Program-made: the position numbers and the translations under genes
In this document: in pieces, positions 5,951 to 12,907 of the stretch
How the letters are laid out: every line of letters starts with the position of its first letter
Position numbering within the stretch: position 1 is the stretch's first letter
The notes under the pieces: generated by a model
Told to the model about the DNA's origin: nothing
What the model saw: the letters and a program-made list of their open reading frames with translations, nothing else
The model's database searches: none
Source of the DNA: CAZEQD01 sp964514305
GTDB taxonomy: Bacteria > Acidobacteriota > Aminicenantia > Aminicenantales > Aminicenantaceae
Direction of reading: 5' to 3'
Length of the DNA: 15,405 nt
NCBI GenBank assembly: GCA_964514305.1
Contig: CAZEQD010000049.1
Span: forward strand, 1 to 15,405

Positions 5951-7978
5951 TTAATGGCTCAGAGATGATTCTTTCGCTCTGAGCGAGGCAAAATAATTTT
6001 CCAGAATTTTCCTGTCTTCAAAGGATAAATCACGGAAGCGCAGTCCTGAATAATAGCGGTAAAATTCTCCTTCTGCTTTCTCTGAATAGACGACATCTCC
6101 TTTTAGCTGGCAGGCATTGTTGCCCAGGATAAGCATGATATCCAGCGTCTGAGCCAGCGGCAGCTTTAAATCGGTAGAAATCTTAGCTCCACCCAGGCTT
6201 AAGTTTATGGTCTTGGTTACTTTATTGCTGCCGTTTGTCTTGAAAATGAGAATTGTCGATGTATAAAATCTTTTGTATCGGCGGCGTTCTTCGACGAATT
6301 TATGCTGGTAGGATTCAATAACTTCCTCTTTCACCCGGCCGTTCTGGCGCTTATAGTAAACACAGACTTTATTTTTTGACATTGATGTCTCTTTCCCTTT
6401 GCCTTCAACCAAAAATGAGGCCTTTTTACCTTTAGCCTCAGCCAGAGCCATATCAGCTTCGTTGGCAAAACGTTTCAGGTCATTCTTACTTATTTTTTCC
6501 AGATTATTGAAGCTTTCGCCAGTGAAATAAGTGATGCCGAAGCTCATAGTCAGGTTATTACGGGGTTGGTATTCCTGGTAATCGAAATAATGTTCCTCAA
6601 TTTTCTTGCGCAGCCTGTCAGTAATGCGGCAGGCTTCTTCCATATTTTTAACTCCCGACAGGAAAAATAGGAATTCCTCTCCTCCATATCGACAGATTAT
6701 ATCTTCCTCTCGGGTTGAGGTTTTAAGGATTTTGGCCAGCTCCCGCAGCAGCCGGTTGCCGGCTTCATGGCCGTTGCGATCATTATAATTTTTAAACCAG
6801 TCGACATCACCCATCACCATGGCATAAGATGCTTCTTCCTGCCGCCGCTTCCTTTCGTATTTGATTTTCTGGATGACCTTTTCAAAGAAAGGATCTGGCC
6901 GCAGCAGCCCGGTTAAAGCGTCGTATTGAATAAGGTTCAACTTGGTAATGGCAATGGCAATATGTTCAGATAGGGTGCGCAGAATCTGCTGGTCTTCTTT
7001 GGTAAAGGGCTTGGGCCGCGAATTTTTACGATTGAGCTTATTGTAAACTTCCAGGACTCCAATAACCTGGTTTTGGTGCATGATGGGGACCGAAAGGATG
7101 CTCCTCAACGGATATTTAAGCTGCTCTATATACCTTTTTGAAAGGCGACTGTCGTAAGTAAGATCAGAAGTGTTAATTTCCTGGCCGTAGCGAGCCACAG
7201 AAGCGGCAAAATCCTGACTGTCCATGAGGACCACATGCTTGGCAAAATCAGCATGGGAGAGAAAAGAATCATCCAAGACCAGAGGCTTTAGATATTTACC
7301 CAGGGTTTCGTTCTCATCCAGGATATAAAGGGAAATTCCCTGGGCCCGAACAATGCCTTTAATATCATAAACAATATCAAGGAGATTGGTGACGTCATTG
7401 GCTGTATAAAGGTCTTTTAAAATTTCCTCGAGCTTTTTCTTTTCTTTTTTAAACCAGATATATTTAGCCTCAAGCTCAATCCGCTTCTCCAGTTCTCTGA
7501 TGACGCTTTCGTTAATGATGTTTTTTATCTCCTTTATCTCTGAATAAGCATCTTGGAGTTCAATTTCAGTTCGCTCAACTCTTCGCTGGAGAGCTCCTAC
7601 TTGGAGATGGAGGGAAGCGTGTTCCACAGCGGCTTGCATAACTCTTAGAAAATCCCTATTATTGGAAGCAGAAAGAGGCATCAGATAATAATCAACATAT
7701 CGCTTCAGCGGCCAGCCTTTGACTATGGCTTTAATTTTTTCTTCGTCAGAGCCGGTGACCATCAGGCTGGTAGCTTTGTTTAAAAGGCCCTTAAGAGAAG
7801 AATAAGAAGCAAATCGAGAATTGACCACCAGGACGTGAATATTCTTTGATTCAAGAAAAGAAATAGCCTGGGCTAAGGTAGAAGCCAGATAAACTGTTCC
7901 CGCGCTGCTGCAAATTCTTTGAAGAAGCTCTCTCTCCTGGGGGTTATCATTTAAAATAAGAATATTGGCTTCTATCAT
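5951..7978 (-). CDS. receiver-like/GAF/GGDEF/PilZ diguanylate cyclase
   Basis: The 675-residue soluble multidomain protein has a receiver-like domain (about 4-118), a coiled linker (about 125-185), a GAF domain (about 185-347), a GGDEF domain (about 350-525) and a C-terminal PilZ domain (about 563-665). The cyclase signature is GGEEF (432-436), with DVDWFK (391-396) and NGHEAGN (402-408). The inhibitory I-site RxxD is present as REED (423-426), five residues before GGEEF. PilZ has RRYKR (566-570) and NLSLGG (592-597), the c-di-GMP-binding motifs. It should make c-di-GMP from two GTP and also sense it. The receiver has Asn53 where the phospho-Asp belongs and Met100 near the lysine position, so it is probably not phosphorylated. 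The start has only a weak AAGAGAG site. It shares strand and plan with the HD-GYP protein. Confidence 0.92.
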   Translation of the reverse strand: MIEANILILNDNPQERELLQRICSSAGTVYLASTLAQAISFLESKNIHVLVVNSRFASYSSLKGLLNKATSLMVTGSDEEKIKAIVKGWPLKRYVDYYLMPLSASNNRDFLRVMQAAVEHASLHLQVGALQRRVERTEIELQDAYSEIKEIKNIINESVIRELEKRIELEAKYIWFKKEKKKLEEILKDLYTANDVTNLLDIVYDIKGIVRAQGISLYILDENETLGKYLKPLVLDDSFLSHADFAKHVVLMDSQDFAASVARYGQEINTSDLTYDSRLSKRYIEQLKYPLRSILSVPIMHQNQVIGVLEVYNKLNRKNSRPKPFTKEDQQILRTLSEHIAIAITKLNLIQYDALTGLLRPDPFFEKVIQKIKYERKRRQEEASYAMVMGDVDWFKNYNDRNGHEAGNRLLRELAKILKTSTREEDIICRYGGEEFLFFLSGVKNMEEACRITDRLRKKIEEHYFDYQEYQPRNNLTMSFGITYFTGESFNNLEKISKNDLKRFANEADMALAEAKGKKASFLVEGKGKETSMSKNKVCVYYKRQNGRVKEEVIESYQHKFVEERRRYKRFYTSTILIFKTNGSNKVTKTINLSLGGAKISTDLKLPLAQTLDIMLILGNNACQLKGDVVYSEKAEGEFYRYYSGLRFRDLSFEDRKILENYFASLRAKESSLSH

Positions 7979-8193
7979 CTCTCTTTTAAGCCTTTAGCCC
8001 AATTTCTATCTAAAATTAGAGTTTTAGTTTATTGGTATTTTGACTATTCAAACCTCGGCTTAATCCTCAAAAAGCTACTCAGCAAATTTATATTAAGAGA
8101 TTCTGTATTTTCAAATTTCCCACTTCAGTTTTATAATATTTTTTTTAAGCTACGTCAACAACTTTTTTTTTCGATTGTCAACGCCATGCATAA

Positions 8194-8243
8194 ATTTCCG
8201 GTTTTCTGCCACGTAAAAATATCCGGTTTCGGGCAACGTAAAT
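8194..8243. repeat. 25-bp imperfect direct repeat, two copies
   Basis: 8194-8218 and 8219-8243 match at 19 of 25 positions, both containing TCCGGTTT and ACGTAAA. They are short and diverged and lie just before the REP-like palindrome. They may be a remnant of another element. Confidence 0.4.
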
Positions 8244-8247
8244 AGGT

Positions 8248-8278
8248 AACGGTCTGCTAAGGACAGCAGACCCTACAG
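8248..8278. repeat. intact REP-like palindrome
   Basis: AAC is followed by GGTCTGCT (8251-8258), a 6-nt loop AAGGAC, and the exact complement AGCAGACC (8265-8272), ending CTACAG. This 31-nt unit is the best-preserved of at least nine related copies in the window and serves here as the reference. Extragenic location, palindromic stem and many diverged copies fit the REP concept. Mobilisation by a REP-associated transposase is inferred only. Confidence 0.7.
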
Positions 8279-8289
8279 GAATAGATCAA

Positions 8290-8528
8290 ACTCCTTACTC
8301 CTCACTTCTCACTGTTCTTGCTTTCAACCTTAAACCNNNNNNNNNNNNNNNNNNNNNNNNNNNNNNNNNNNNNNNNNNNNNNNNNNNNNNNNNNNNNNNN
8401 NNNNNNNNNNNNNNNNNNNNNNNNNNNNNNNNNNNNCTCACTGTTCTTGCTTTCAACCTTAAACCTTAAACCTGTTCTCTTTTAACTCCTCACTCCTTAC
8501 TCCTCACTGTTTACTGTTTACTGCTTAT
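8290..8528 (-). repeat. heptad iteron tract upstream of gltX (interrupted by gap)
   Basis: Long runs of ACTCCTCACT-, ACTCCTT- and CTGTTTACTGTTTACT-type 7-bp units occur here, plus the block TTGCTTTCAACCTTAAACC. This is the reverse complement of the AGTGAAA plus GTTTAAAGTTGAAAGC blocks seen downstream of genes. The tract runs to within about 10 bases of gltX. Confidence 0.7.
8337..8436. other. assembly gap (100 N)
   Basis: This is a run of exactly 100 Ns, a conventional unknown-length scaffold gap. The 29 bases immediately before it (8308-8336) are identical to the 29 immediately after it (8437-8465), so the two contigs may overlap rather than be separated. Confidence 0.95.
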
Positions 8529-8536
8529 AGCTGGTT

Positions 8537-9994
8537 ATGGTATATTCAAATAGAAAAAGGATGAAATCAGTCCGCGTCAGATTTGCTCCCAGTCCCACTG
8601 GTCATTTACACATTGGAGCAGCCCGGACTGCCCTCTTTAATTGGCTATTTGCCCGCCATCACCAAGGTCAATTTATCCTGCGCATTGAAGATACAGATAT
8701 GGCTCGATCCTCCAGCCAGATGAGCCAGGGAATTATTGATGGTCTGCAGTGGCTGGGCCTCAATTGGGATGATGGCCCTGTGTTTCAATCAGGCCGCCTT
8801 AAAATCTACAAACAAAAGGCTGAAAAACTACACAGCCAGGGATATGCTTATTACTGTTACTGCACTCCGGAAGAAATCCAGCAGCGAAGGAAGGCTTCAA
8901 TAAGCGGGGGCCAGTACTGGAAATATGACCGCCGCTGCCTGAATCTCACCCAAAAGGAAAAGGAGCGCTTGGAGCAGGAAGGAAGGCCTAAAGCTCTCCG
9001 CTTTCTGGTCCCTGAGGGGGAAACCAGCTATCATGATCTTGTCCATGGGGAAATTGCTGTTGAGAATCGCAATATTGAAGATTTTATCCTTGTTCGCCGT
9101 GATGGATTCCCCACATATCATTTATCGGTGGTGGTCGATGATATTGATCAGAGAATTACTCATGTTATAAGAGGCGATGACCATATTTCCAATACTCCCA
9201 AACAAATTTTAATCTACCGGGCCTTGGGAGCTTTACCGCCTGAATTCGCTCATTTACCGCTCATTCTAGGTCCAGATCGTAAAAAATTAAGTAAACGACA
9301 TGGGGTGACTTCTGTCCTCCAGTTTAAAGAAGATGGCTTTTTGCCCCTAGCCATCCTTAATTTCTTGGCTTTGATGAGCTGGTCTCCAGGTAAGGAGGAA
9401 AGGATTTATAAAGTGGAAGAACTGGTCGAACAGTTCTCACTGGATAAAGTAAGCCCTGGAAACCCGATTCTTCATCTGGAAAAACTGGAGTGGTTGAATA
9501 GTCAATTAATATCAAGTATGGAAGCAGCTGAACTTCTCCCTTATGTTCAGGAGGAATTGAAAAAGGAAAATCTTTGGGATGAAAGTCTGTCCACCTCCCG
9601 CAAAGATTGGTTCCTGAGGTTAATTGATCTTTTAAAAGTCAGAAGCCATACCCTTAAAGATTTTGTTCAAAGTGCCAGGCCTTTTTTAACTGATGAGTTT
9701 ACCATAGATAGAGCAGGGGCTGAAAAGTATTTAAAAGATAAAAGGCTTAAGGAGCTTCTTGCCAAGCTCAAGGATGATTTTTTGAAGATAAGTGATTTCC
9801 AGGCAGTCAATATTGAGCCTGTTCTACGTCAGAGAGCAGCCAAAGAAGGCGTGAAAGCAGCTCTTTTTATCCATGCCTTGAGGATGTTGGTTGTCGGTAA
9901 ACCAGTTAGCCCCAGCCTTTTTGCTGTCCTGGAAATGGCCGGTAAAGAAAAAACAATTAAAAGGATGGAGGCCTTTTTAGTATCCAGTAAATAG
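8537..9994 (+). CDS. gltX: glutamyl-tRNA synthetase
   Basis: The 485-residue class I synthetase charges tRNA-Glu using ATP. Motifs are FAPSPTGHLHIG (17-28, the HIGH box as HIGA), FILRIEDTD (46-54), the zinc-type cluster Cys107, Cys109, Tyr130, Cys134, and the KMSKS equivalent KLSKR (250-254). The C-terminal helical anticodon-binding region fills the rest. Length is normal. The start is uncertain: ATG 8537 has no Shine-Dalgarno, while ATG 8561 gives the more typical MKSVRVRFAPSPTG but has AAAAAGG touching it. Whether it also charges tRNA-Gln cannot be told from sequence alone. Both ends abut iteron tracts; the last codons and TAG (9992-9994) merge into AGTAAATAGTAAATAGTGAAA. Confidence 0.95.
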   Translation: MVYSNRKRMKSVRVRFAPSPTGHLHIGAARTALFNWLFARHHQGQFILRIEDTDMARSSSQMSQGIIDGLQWLGLNWDDGPVFQSGRLKIYKQKAEKLHSQGYAYYCYCTPEEIQQRRKASISGGQYWKYDRRCLNLTQKEKERLEQEGRPKALRFLVPEGETSYHDLVHGEIAVENRNIEDFILVRRDGFPTYHLSVVVDDIDQRITHVIRGDDHISNTPKQILIYRALGALPPEFAHLPLILGPDRKKLSKRHGVTSVLQFKEDGFLPLAILNFLALMSWSPGKEERIYKVEELVEQFSLDKVSPGNPILHLEKLEWLNSQLISSMEAAELLPYVQEELKKENLWDESLSTSRKDWFLRLIDLLKVRSHTLKDFVQSARPFLTDEFTIDRAGAEKYLKDKRLKELLAKLKDDFLKISDFQAVNIEPVLRQRAAKEGVKAALFIHALRMLVVGKPVSPSLFAVLEMAGKEKTIKRMEAFLVSSK

Positions 9995-10123
9995 TAAATA
10001 GTGAAAAGTGAAAAGTGAAAAGTTTAAGGTTTAATGTTTAAAGTTGAAAGCAGAAAGAAAGAGTAAACAGTTAAGAGTGAAAAGTGAATGGTTTAAGGTT
10101 GAAAGTTTAAAGTGGGAAAGAAG
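9986..10123 (+). repeat. heptad iteron tract downstream of gltX
   Basis: Repeated AGTAAAT, AGTGAAA and AGTGAAT units alternate with two or three versions of GTTTAAGGTTGAAAG. The tract starts inside the last codons of gltX and lies on the coding strand in the stop-rich orientation. Confidence 0.7.
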
Positions 10124-10157
10124 AGGGAATGGTCAGAGACCTGTCCCTATAGTTTTT
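10124..10157 (+). terminator. candidate rho-independent terminator after gltX
   Basis: AGGGA (10124-10128) pairs with TCCCT (10144-10148), enclosing GGTC/GACC around an AGA loop with a 2x2 internal mismatch. Five Ts follow at 10153-10157. The four-base gap before the T-run and the internal mismatch make it weak. It may instead be another dispersed palindrome. Confidence 0.4.
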
Positions 10158-10184
10158 AAAAAAGGAAATGTAAAGCGAAAAAAT

Positions 10185-10198
10185 GGCCTGATAAGGCC
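10185..10198 (+). other. small hairpin in the hutU leader
   Basis: GGCCT, loop GATA, then AGGCC, lying 31 bases before the hutU start. No T-run follows. It might be a leader structure; nothing ties it to a known regulator. Confidence 0.25.
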
Positions 10199-10229
10199 CT
10201 CAGTCCCATAGAATAAAAAGGAGGCAGCT

Positions 10230-11903
10230 ATGGATATCGAAAAAAAATATGAATATCAGGAAATAAGGGCGCCGCGTGGCCCTAATCTCCTGACTAAAGG
10301 CTGGTCCCAGGAAGGAGCCCTCAGAATGCTGATGAATAACCTTGACCCAGAGGTAGGTGAGAAACCCCAAGAACTGATTGTTTATGGCGGCACAGGCAAA
10401 GCCGCCCGTAATTGGGAATGTTTTTGGGCCATTGTCGACAGTTTAAAAAATCTGGAGAATGACCAAACTCTGATTGTTCAATCAGGAAAACCGGTGGCTA
10501 TTTTTGACACTCACCTTGAAGCTCCCCGGGTGCTTATTGCTAACGCCTTGATTGTACCCAAATGGGCTACCTGGGACGAATTCAGACGCCTGGAAGCCAA
10601 AGGCCTGACCATGTACGGTCAGATGACGGCTGGCAGCTGGATTTATATCGGCACCCAGGGCATTTTACAGGGAACATATGAAACCCTGGCCTCGGTAGCT
10701 CGAACTCATTTTGGCGGCAGCCTGAAGGGTAAATTAGTCCTGTCAGCCGGCCTGGGGGGCATGGGTGGAGCCCAGCCTTTAGCTATAACCATGAATGAAG
10801 GCGTAGCCCTCGTGGTTGAAGTCGATAGAGACCGAATTCAGAGGAGATTAGACAGCAACTATGTGGACACTATGGTTACAGACCTGGATGAAGCTTTAAA
10901 GCTGGCTTTTGAGGCCAAAGATAAGGGCCAGCCCCTGTCTATTGGACTTCTGGGAAATGCGGCTGATGTGATACCTGAGTTTGTCAGGCGGGGTATTACT
11001 CCAGATGTCTTAACAGATCAGACCTCAGCTCATGATGAACTTAACGGTTATGTACCGGCTGGTATCCCTTATGAGGAGGCTCTCAGGTTACGTCAGAAAA
11101 ATCCTGATGAATATATCAAACGAGCTTATGGATCGATGGCTGTCCATGTCGAAGCCATGCTCGAACTCCAGAAGAGAGGGGCAAAAGCTTTTGATTATGG
11201 CAATAATATCCGCGGTCAGGCTCAAAAAGCAGGCGTAGCCAATGCCTTTGATATCCCAGGCTTCGTTCCTGAATACATAAGACCTTTGTTCTGTTTTGGC
11301 AAAGGGCCTTTCCGCTGGGCTGCCCTCTCTGGAGATCCTAAGGATATTTATGAAACCGATGAGGCTGTCCTCCGCGAATTTCCCGAGGATGAAGCCCTGG
11401 CCCGCTGGATAAGAAAAGCCCAAAAGCAGGTTAAATTCCAGGGACTTCCTTCTCGAATCTGCTGGCTGGGCTATGGGGAAAGAGCCCGCTTTGGAGCTGT
11501 GATCAACCATCTGGTTAAAACTGGCAAAATAAGTGCCCCAATCGTCATCGGCCGCGACCATCTGGATGCTGGCTCAGTTGCCTCACCTAACAGGGAGACC
11601 GAAGGCATGAAGGACGGTTCTGATGCCATTGCTGACTGGCCGATTTTAAATGCTTTGCTCAATGCCATCAGCGGAGCTTCTTGGGTTTCAGTCCATCATG
11701 GTGGGGGAGTGGGAATTGGCCTTTCCATTCACGCTGGCATGGTCATTGTGGCTGACGGCAAGGATGCGACCGAAAAGCGGCTGCAGAGAGTGTTAACAGT
11801 CGATCCAGGTTTAGGAGTGGCCAGGCATGCTGATGCAGGCTACGAAGCAGCTATTAAATGCGCCCAGGAAAAGGGAATAAAGATCCCTATGATGAAACAG
11901 TAA
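10230..11903 (+). CDS. hutU: urocanate hydratase
   Basis: The 557-residue NAD-dependent enzyme converts urocanate to 4-imidazolone-5-propanoate, the second step of histidine degradation. Hallmarks are YGGTGKAARNW (52-62), the glycine-rich GLGGMGGAQP (174-183), FGKGPFRWAALSGDPKDIY in the catalytic half, and the urocanase signature FQGLPSRICW (403-412) with the conserved cysteine at 411. Length is typical. A strong AAAGGAGG (10217-10224) precedes ATG. It is a cytosolic homodimer in known cases. No hutH, hutI or hut regulator lies in the window, so the pathway, if present, is scattered. Repeat tracts lie on both sides, and the gene's stop runs straight into AGTGAAA iterons. Confidence 0.97.
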   Translation: MDIEKKYEYQEIRAPRGPNLLTKGWSQEGALRMLMNNLDPEVGEKPQELIVYGGTGKAARNWECFWAIVDSLKNLENDQTLIVQSGKPVAIFDTHLEAPRVLIANALIVPKWATWDEFRRLEAKGLTMYGQMTAGSWIYIGTQGILQGTYETLASVARTHFGGSLKGKLVLSAGLGGMGGAQPLAITMNEGVALVVEVDRDRIQRRLDSNYVDTMVTDLDEALKLAFEAKDKGQPLSIGLLGNAADVIPEFVRRGITPDVLTDQTSAHDELNGYVPAGIPYEEALRLRQKNPDEYIKRAYGSMAVHVEAMLELQKRGAKAFDYGNNIRGQAQKAGVANAFDIPGFVPEYIRPLFCFGKGPFRWAALSGDPKDIYETDEAVLREFPEDEALARWIRKAQKQVKFQGLPSRICWLGYGERARFGAVINHLVKTGKISAPIVIGRDHLDAGSVASPNRETEGMKDGSDAIADWPILNALLNAISGASWVSVHHGGGVGIGLSIHAGMVIVADGKDATEKRLQRVLTVDPGLGVARHADAGYEAAIKCAQEKGIKIPMMKQ

Positions 11904-11985
11904 AAAGTGAAAAGTGAGCATCAAGAGTAAAGAGTTTAAAGTTGAAAGCTTAAAGAAAGAACCGCGGACGGTGAAGAGCAAAAAT
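11901..11985 (+). repeat. heptad iteron tract downstream of hutU
   Basis: It starts at the hutU stop with AGTGAAAAGTGAG, then GAGTTTAAAGTTGAAAGC and TTAAAGAAAGAACC. The second part matches the left flank of the gap at 13931 closely. It is followed by a REP-like unit. Confidence 0.65.
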
Positions 11986-11988
11986 TGA

Positions 11989-12019
11989 GACGTAGGGCTC
12001 GCTGTCCCCAAGGGCCGTT
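11989..12019. repeat. REP-like unit, forward orientation
   Basis: The unit contains CGTAGGGCTCGCTGTCCCC and ends AGGGCCGTT. It is the inverted form of the 8248-8278 palindrome with a partly decayed stem, and it sits 3' of a forward iteron tract as at 14070. Confidence 0.55.
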
Positions 12020-12074
12020 TATTTGTGTTGTGGGCCGGGCGGATACTTGGCTTTACAGATCCAATTTTATTTTT

Positions 12075-12196
12075 TTACCTTAAACTTTATACATTCAACT
12101 TTTAACTTTTTTATCCTTATCCCTTTTGATTTTAGCTTGATTTTTATCTTTTTAACTCCTCATTAACTCCTCACTCCTAACTCCTTACTGCTTACT
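12075..12196 (-). repeat. reverse heptad iteron tract upstream of the mini-protein cluster
   Basis: CTTAAACTTTATACATTCAAC-like blocks are followed by AACTCCTCACTCCTAACTCC and TTACTGCTTACT. It is complementary to the forward tract at 11901-11985, so the two flank the REP-like unit as a large imperfect inverted repeat. Confidence 0.6.
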
Positions 12197-12344
12197 TAAT
12201 AAATAAAAGACACACCGCGGCACAGTAAAAGTAACTGTTTGTTTCCGGATTTTAAAAACGGGACTAGTTCATTGTTAAATCTAAGCGGCTATGTTCGTAT
12301 ATGGCACGTATTTTGCTTTATTTTGGGTGAAAGGAGGTAGAAGG

Positions 12345-12578
12345 ATGAAAAATTTAACATCCCTCAAAGGTTTTAAAATTTTAGCTTTGGTCTTGCTTCT
12401 TAGCTTCACTCTCGTTTACCTGGTTCCCTATCCACTTGAGGCCAATGTCTGCCAAGATGCTTTTTCTAAATGTGGGATTGATGCTGTTCTGGTTACTATT
12501 TTCAGTGGGCCAGCATCCGGGGCTATTTATTTTTCAGGCTGTCTGATTGGCTATGATTTCTGCATTAATTATTTGTAA
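12345..12578 (+). CDS. mini-protein 1 with twin Cx6C motifs, predicted exported
   Basis: The 77-residue protein belongs to no family I can name. A lysine-containing N-terminus is followed by a hydrophobic segment (about 11-28) that ends in PYPLEA, then a short cysteine-bearing tail of about 45 residues. Cysteines 36 and 43 (CQDAFSKC) and 66 and 73 (CLIGYDFC) form two Cx6C pairs. ATG 12345 is chosen because a full AAAGGAGGT lies 7 bases upstream; a longer frame from 12291 lacks a site and would bury the signal-like segment. It is paralogous to the next gene, with the same layout and shared CxDAF and YxFC words. The cysteines suggest disulfides outside the cytoplasm. The signal-like end LEA followed by Cys recalls NVEALA peptides of Bacteroidetes, by analogy only. 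Confidence 0.8.
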   Translation: MKNLTSLKGFKILALVLLLSFTLVYLVPYPLEANVCQDAFSKCGIDAVLVTIFSGPASGAIYFSGCLIGYDFCINYL

Positions 12579-12607
12579 GGGATTGCCAAATAATGTAAGG
12601 AGGCATT

Positions 12608-12823
12608 ATGAGTTCATCAAGAATTAAAAGACTCCGGAAGTTGGTTATTATTGTAGTTATTATAGGTTTATTTTTCAGCCTAGGACCAACATTTCTTGAG
12701 GCCCTGAGCTGCGAGGATGCTTTTTTCGAGTGCTGGCTGGAAAACATGTGGCTGCCAGATTTTGCTATCGTTTACTGCGGCACGGGTTATGCTTTTTGCA
12801 AAAAATACGTTGAATCAGATTAA
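12608..12823 (+). CDS. mini-protein 2 with twin Cx6C motifs, predicted exported
   Basis: The 71-residue paralogue of the preceding gene starts 29 bases after it, with AAGGAGG five bases before ATG. A basic N-terminus (RIKRLRK) precedes a hydrophobic stretch (about 12-29) ending FLEA, then a tail of about 39 residues. Cys35 and Cys42 (CEDAFFEC) and Cys57 and Cys64 (CGTGYAFC) reproduce the twin Cx6C pattern, with 15 instead of 23 residues between the inner cysteines. Sequence outside the motifs has diverged, so the cysteine frame appears to be what is conserved. It may be a secreted peptide or a membrane-tethered miniprotein. The beta-propeller gene follows after 84 bases on the same strand. 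Confidence 0.8.
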   Translation: MSSSRIKRLRKLVIIVVIIGLFFSLGPTFLEALSCEDAFFECWLENMWLPDFAIVYCGTGYAFCKKYVESD

Positions 12824-12907
12824 GAGGCAGCCTGAAAAGTCTCTGTTTATCTTCTGGTGAGAAAGCGCTCAAACTCAAATCGTTATTGAATAAGAAAGGA
12901 ATAAGCA

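Larger units (their letters stand above)
7979..8536. other. 558-bp divergent intergenic region with a scaffold gap
   Basis: This lies between the divergently transcribed GGDEF gene and gltX. From left: AT-rich leader DNA; a 25-bp tandem pair (8194-8243); an intact REP-like palindrome (8248-8278); an iteron tract interrupted by 100 Ns (8337-8436); and iterons up to the gltX start. I see no gene. A confident promoter for either flanking gene cannot be named. Confidence 0.6.
11904..12344. other. 441-bp intergenic region before the mini-protein cluster
   Basis: The first 300 bases are repeat DNA: forward iterons, one REP-like unit and reverse iterons. The remaining 140 bases should carry the promoter of the cluster, but no good -35/-10 pair was found. 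TTGTTA at 12272-12277 has only a poor -10 at the right spacing. Confidence 0.55.

Noticed and set aside
11088..11561. Antisense 157-codon frame opposite hutU
   Set aside because: It lies within the conserved catalytic half of hutU; no family signature or ribosome site.
12291..12344. Longer N-terminus for the first mini-protein, starting at ATG 12291
   Set aside because: There is no ribosome site before it, whereas ATG 12345 has a full AAAGGAGGT at good spacing and gives a clean signal-like N-terminus.
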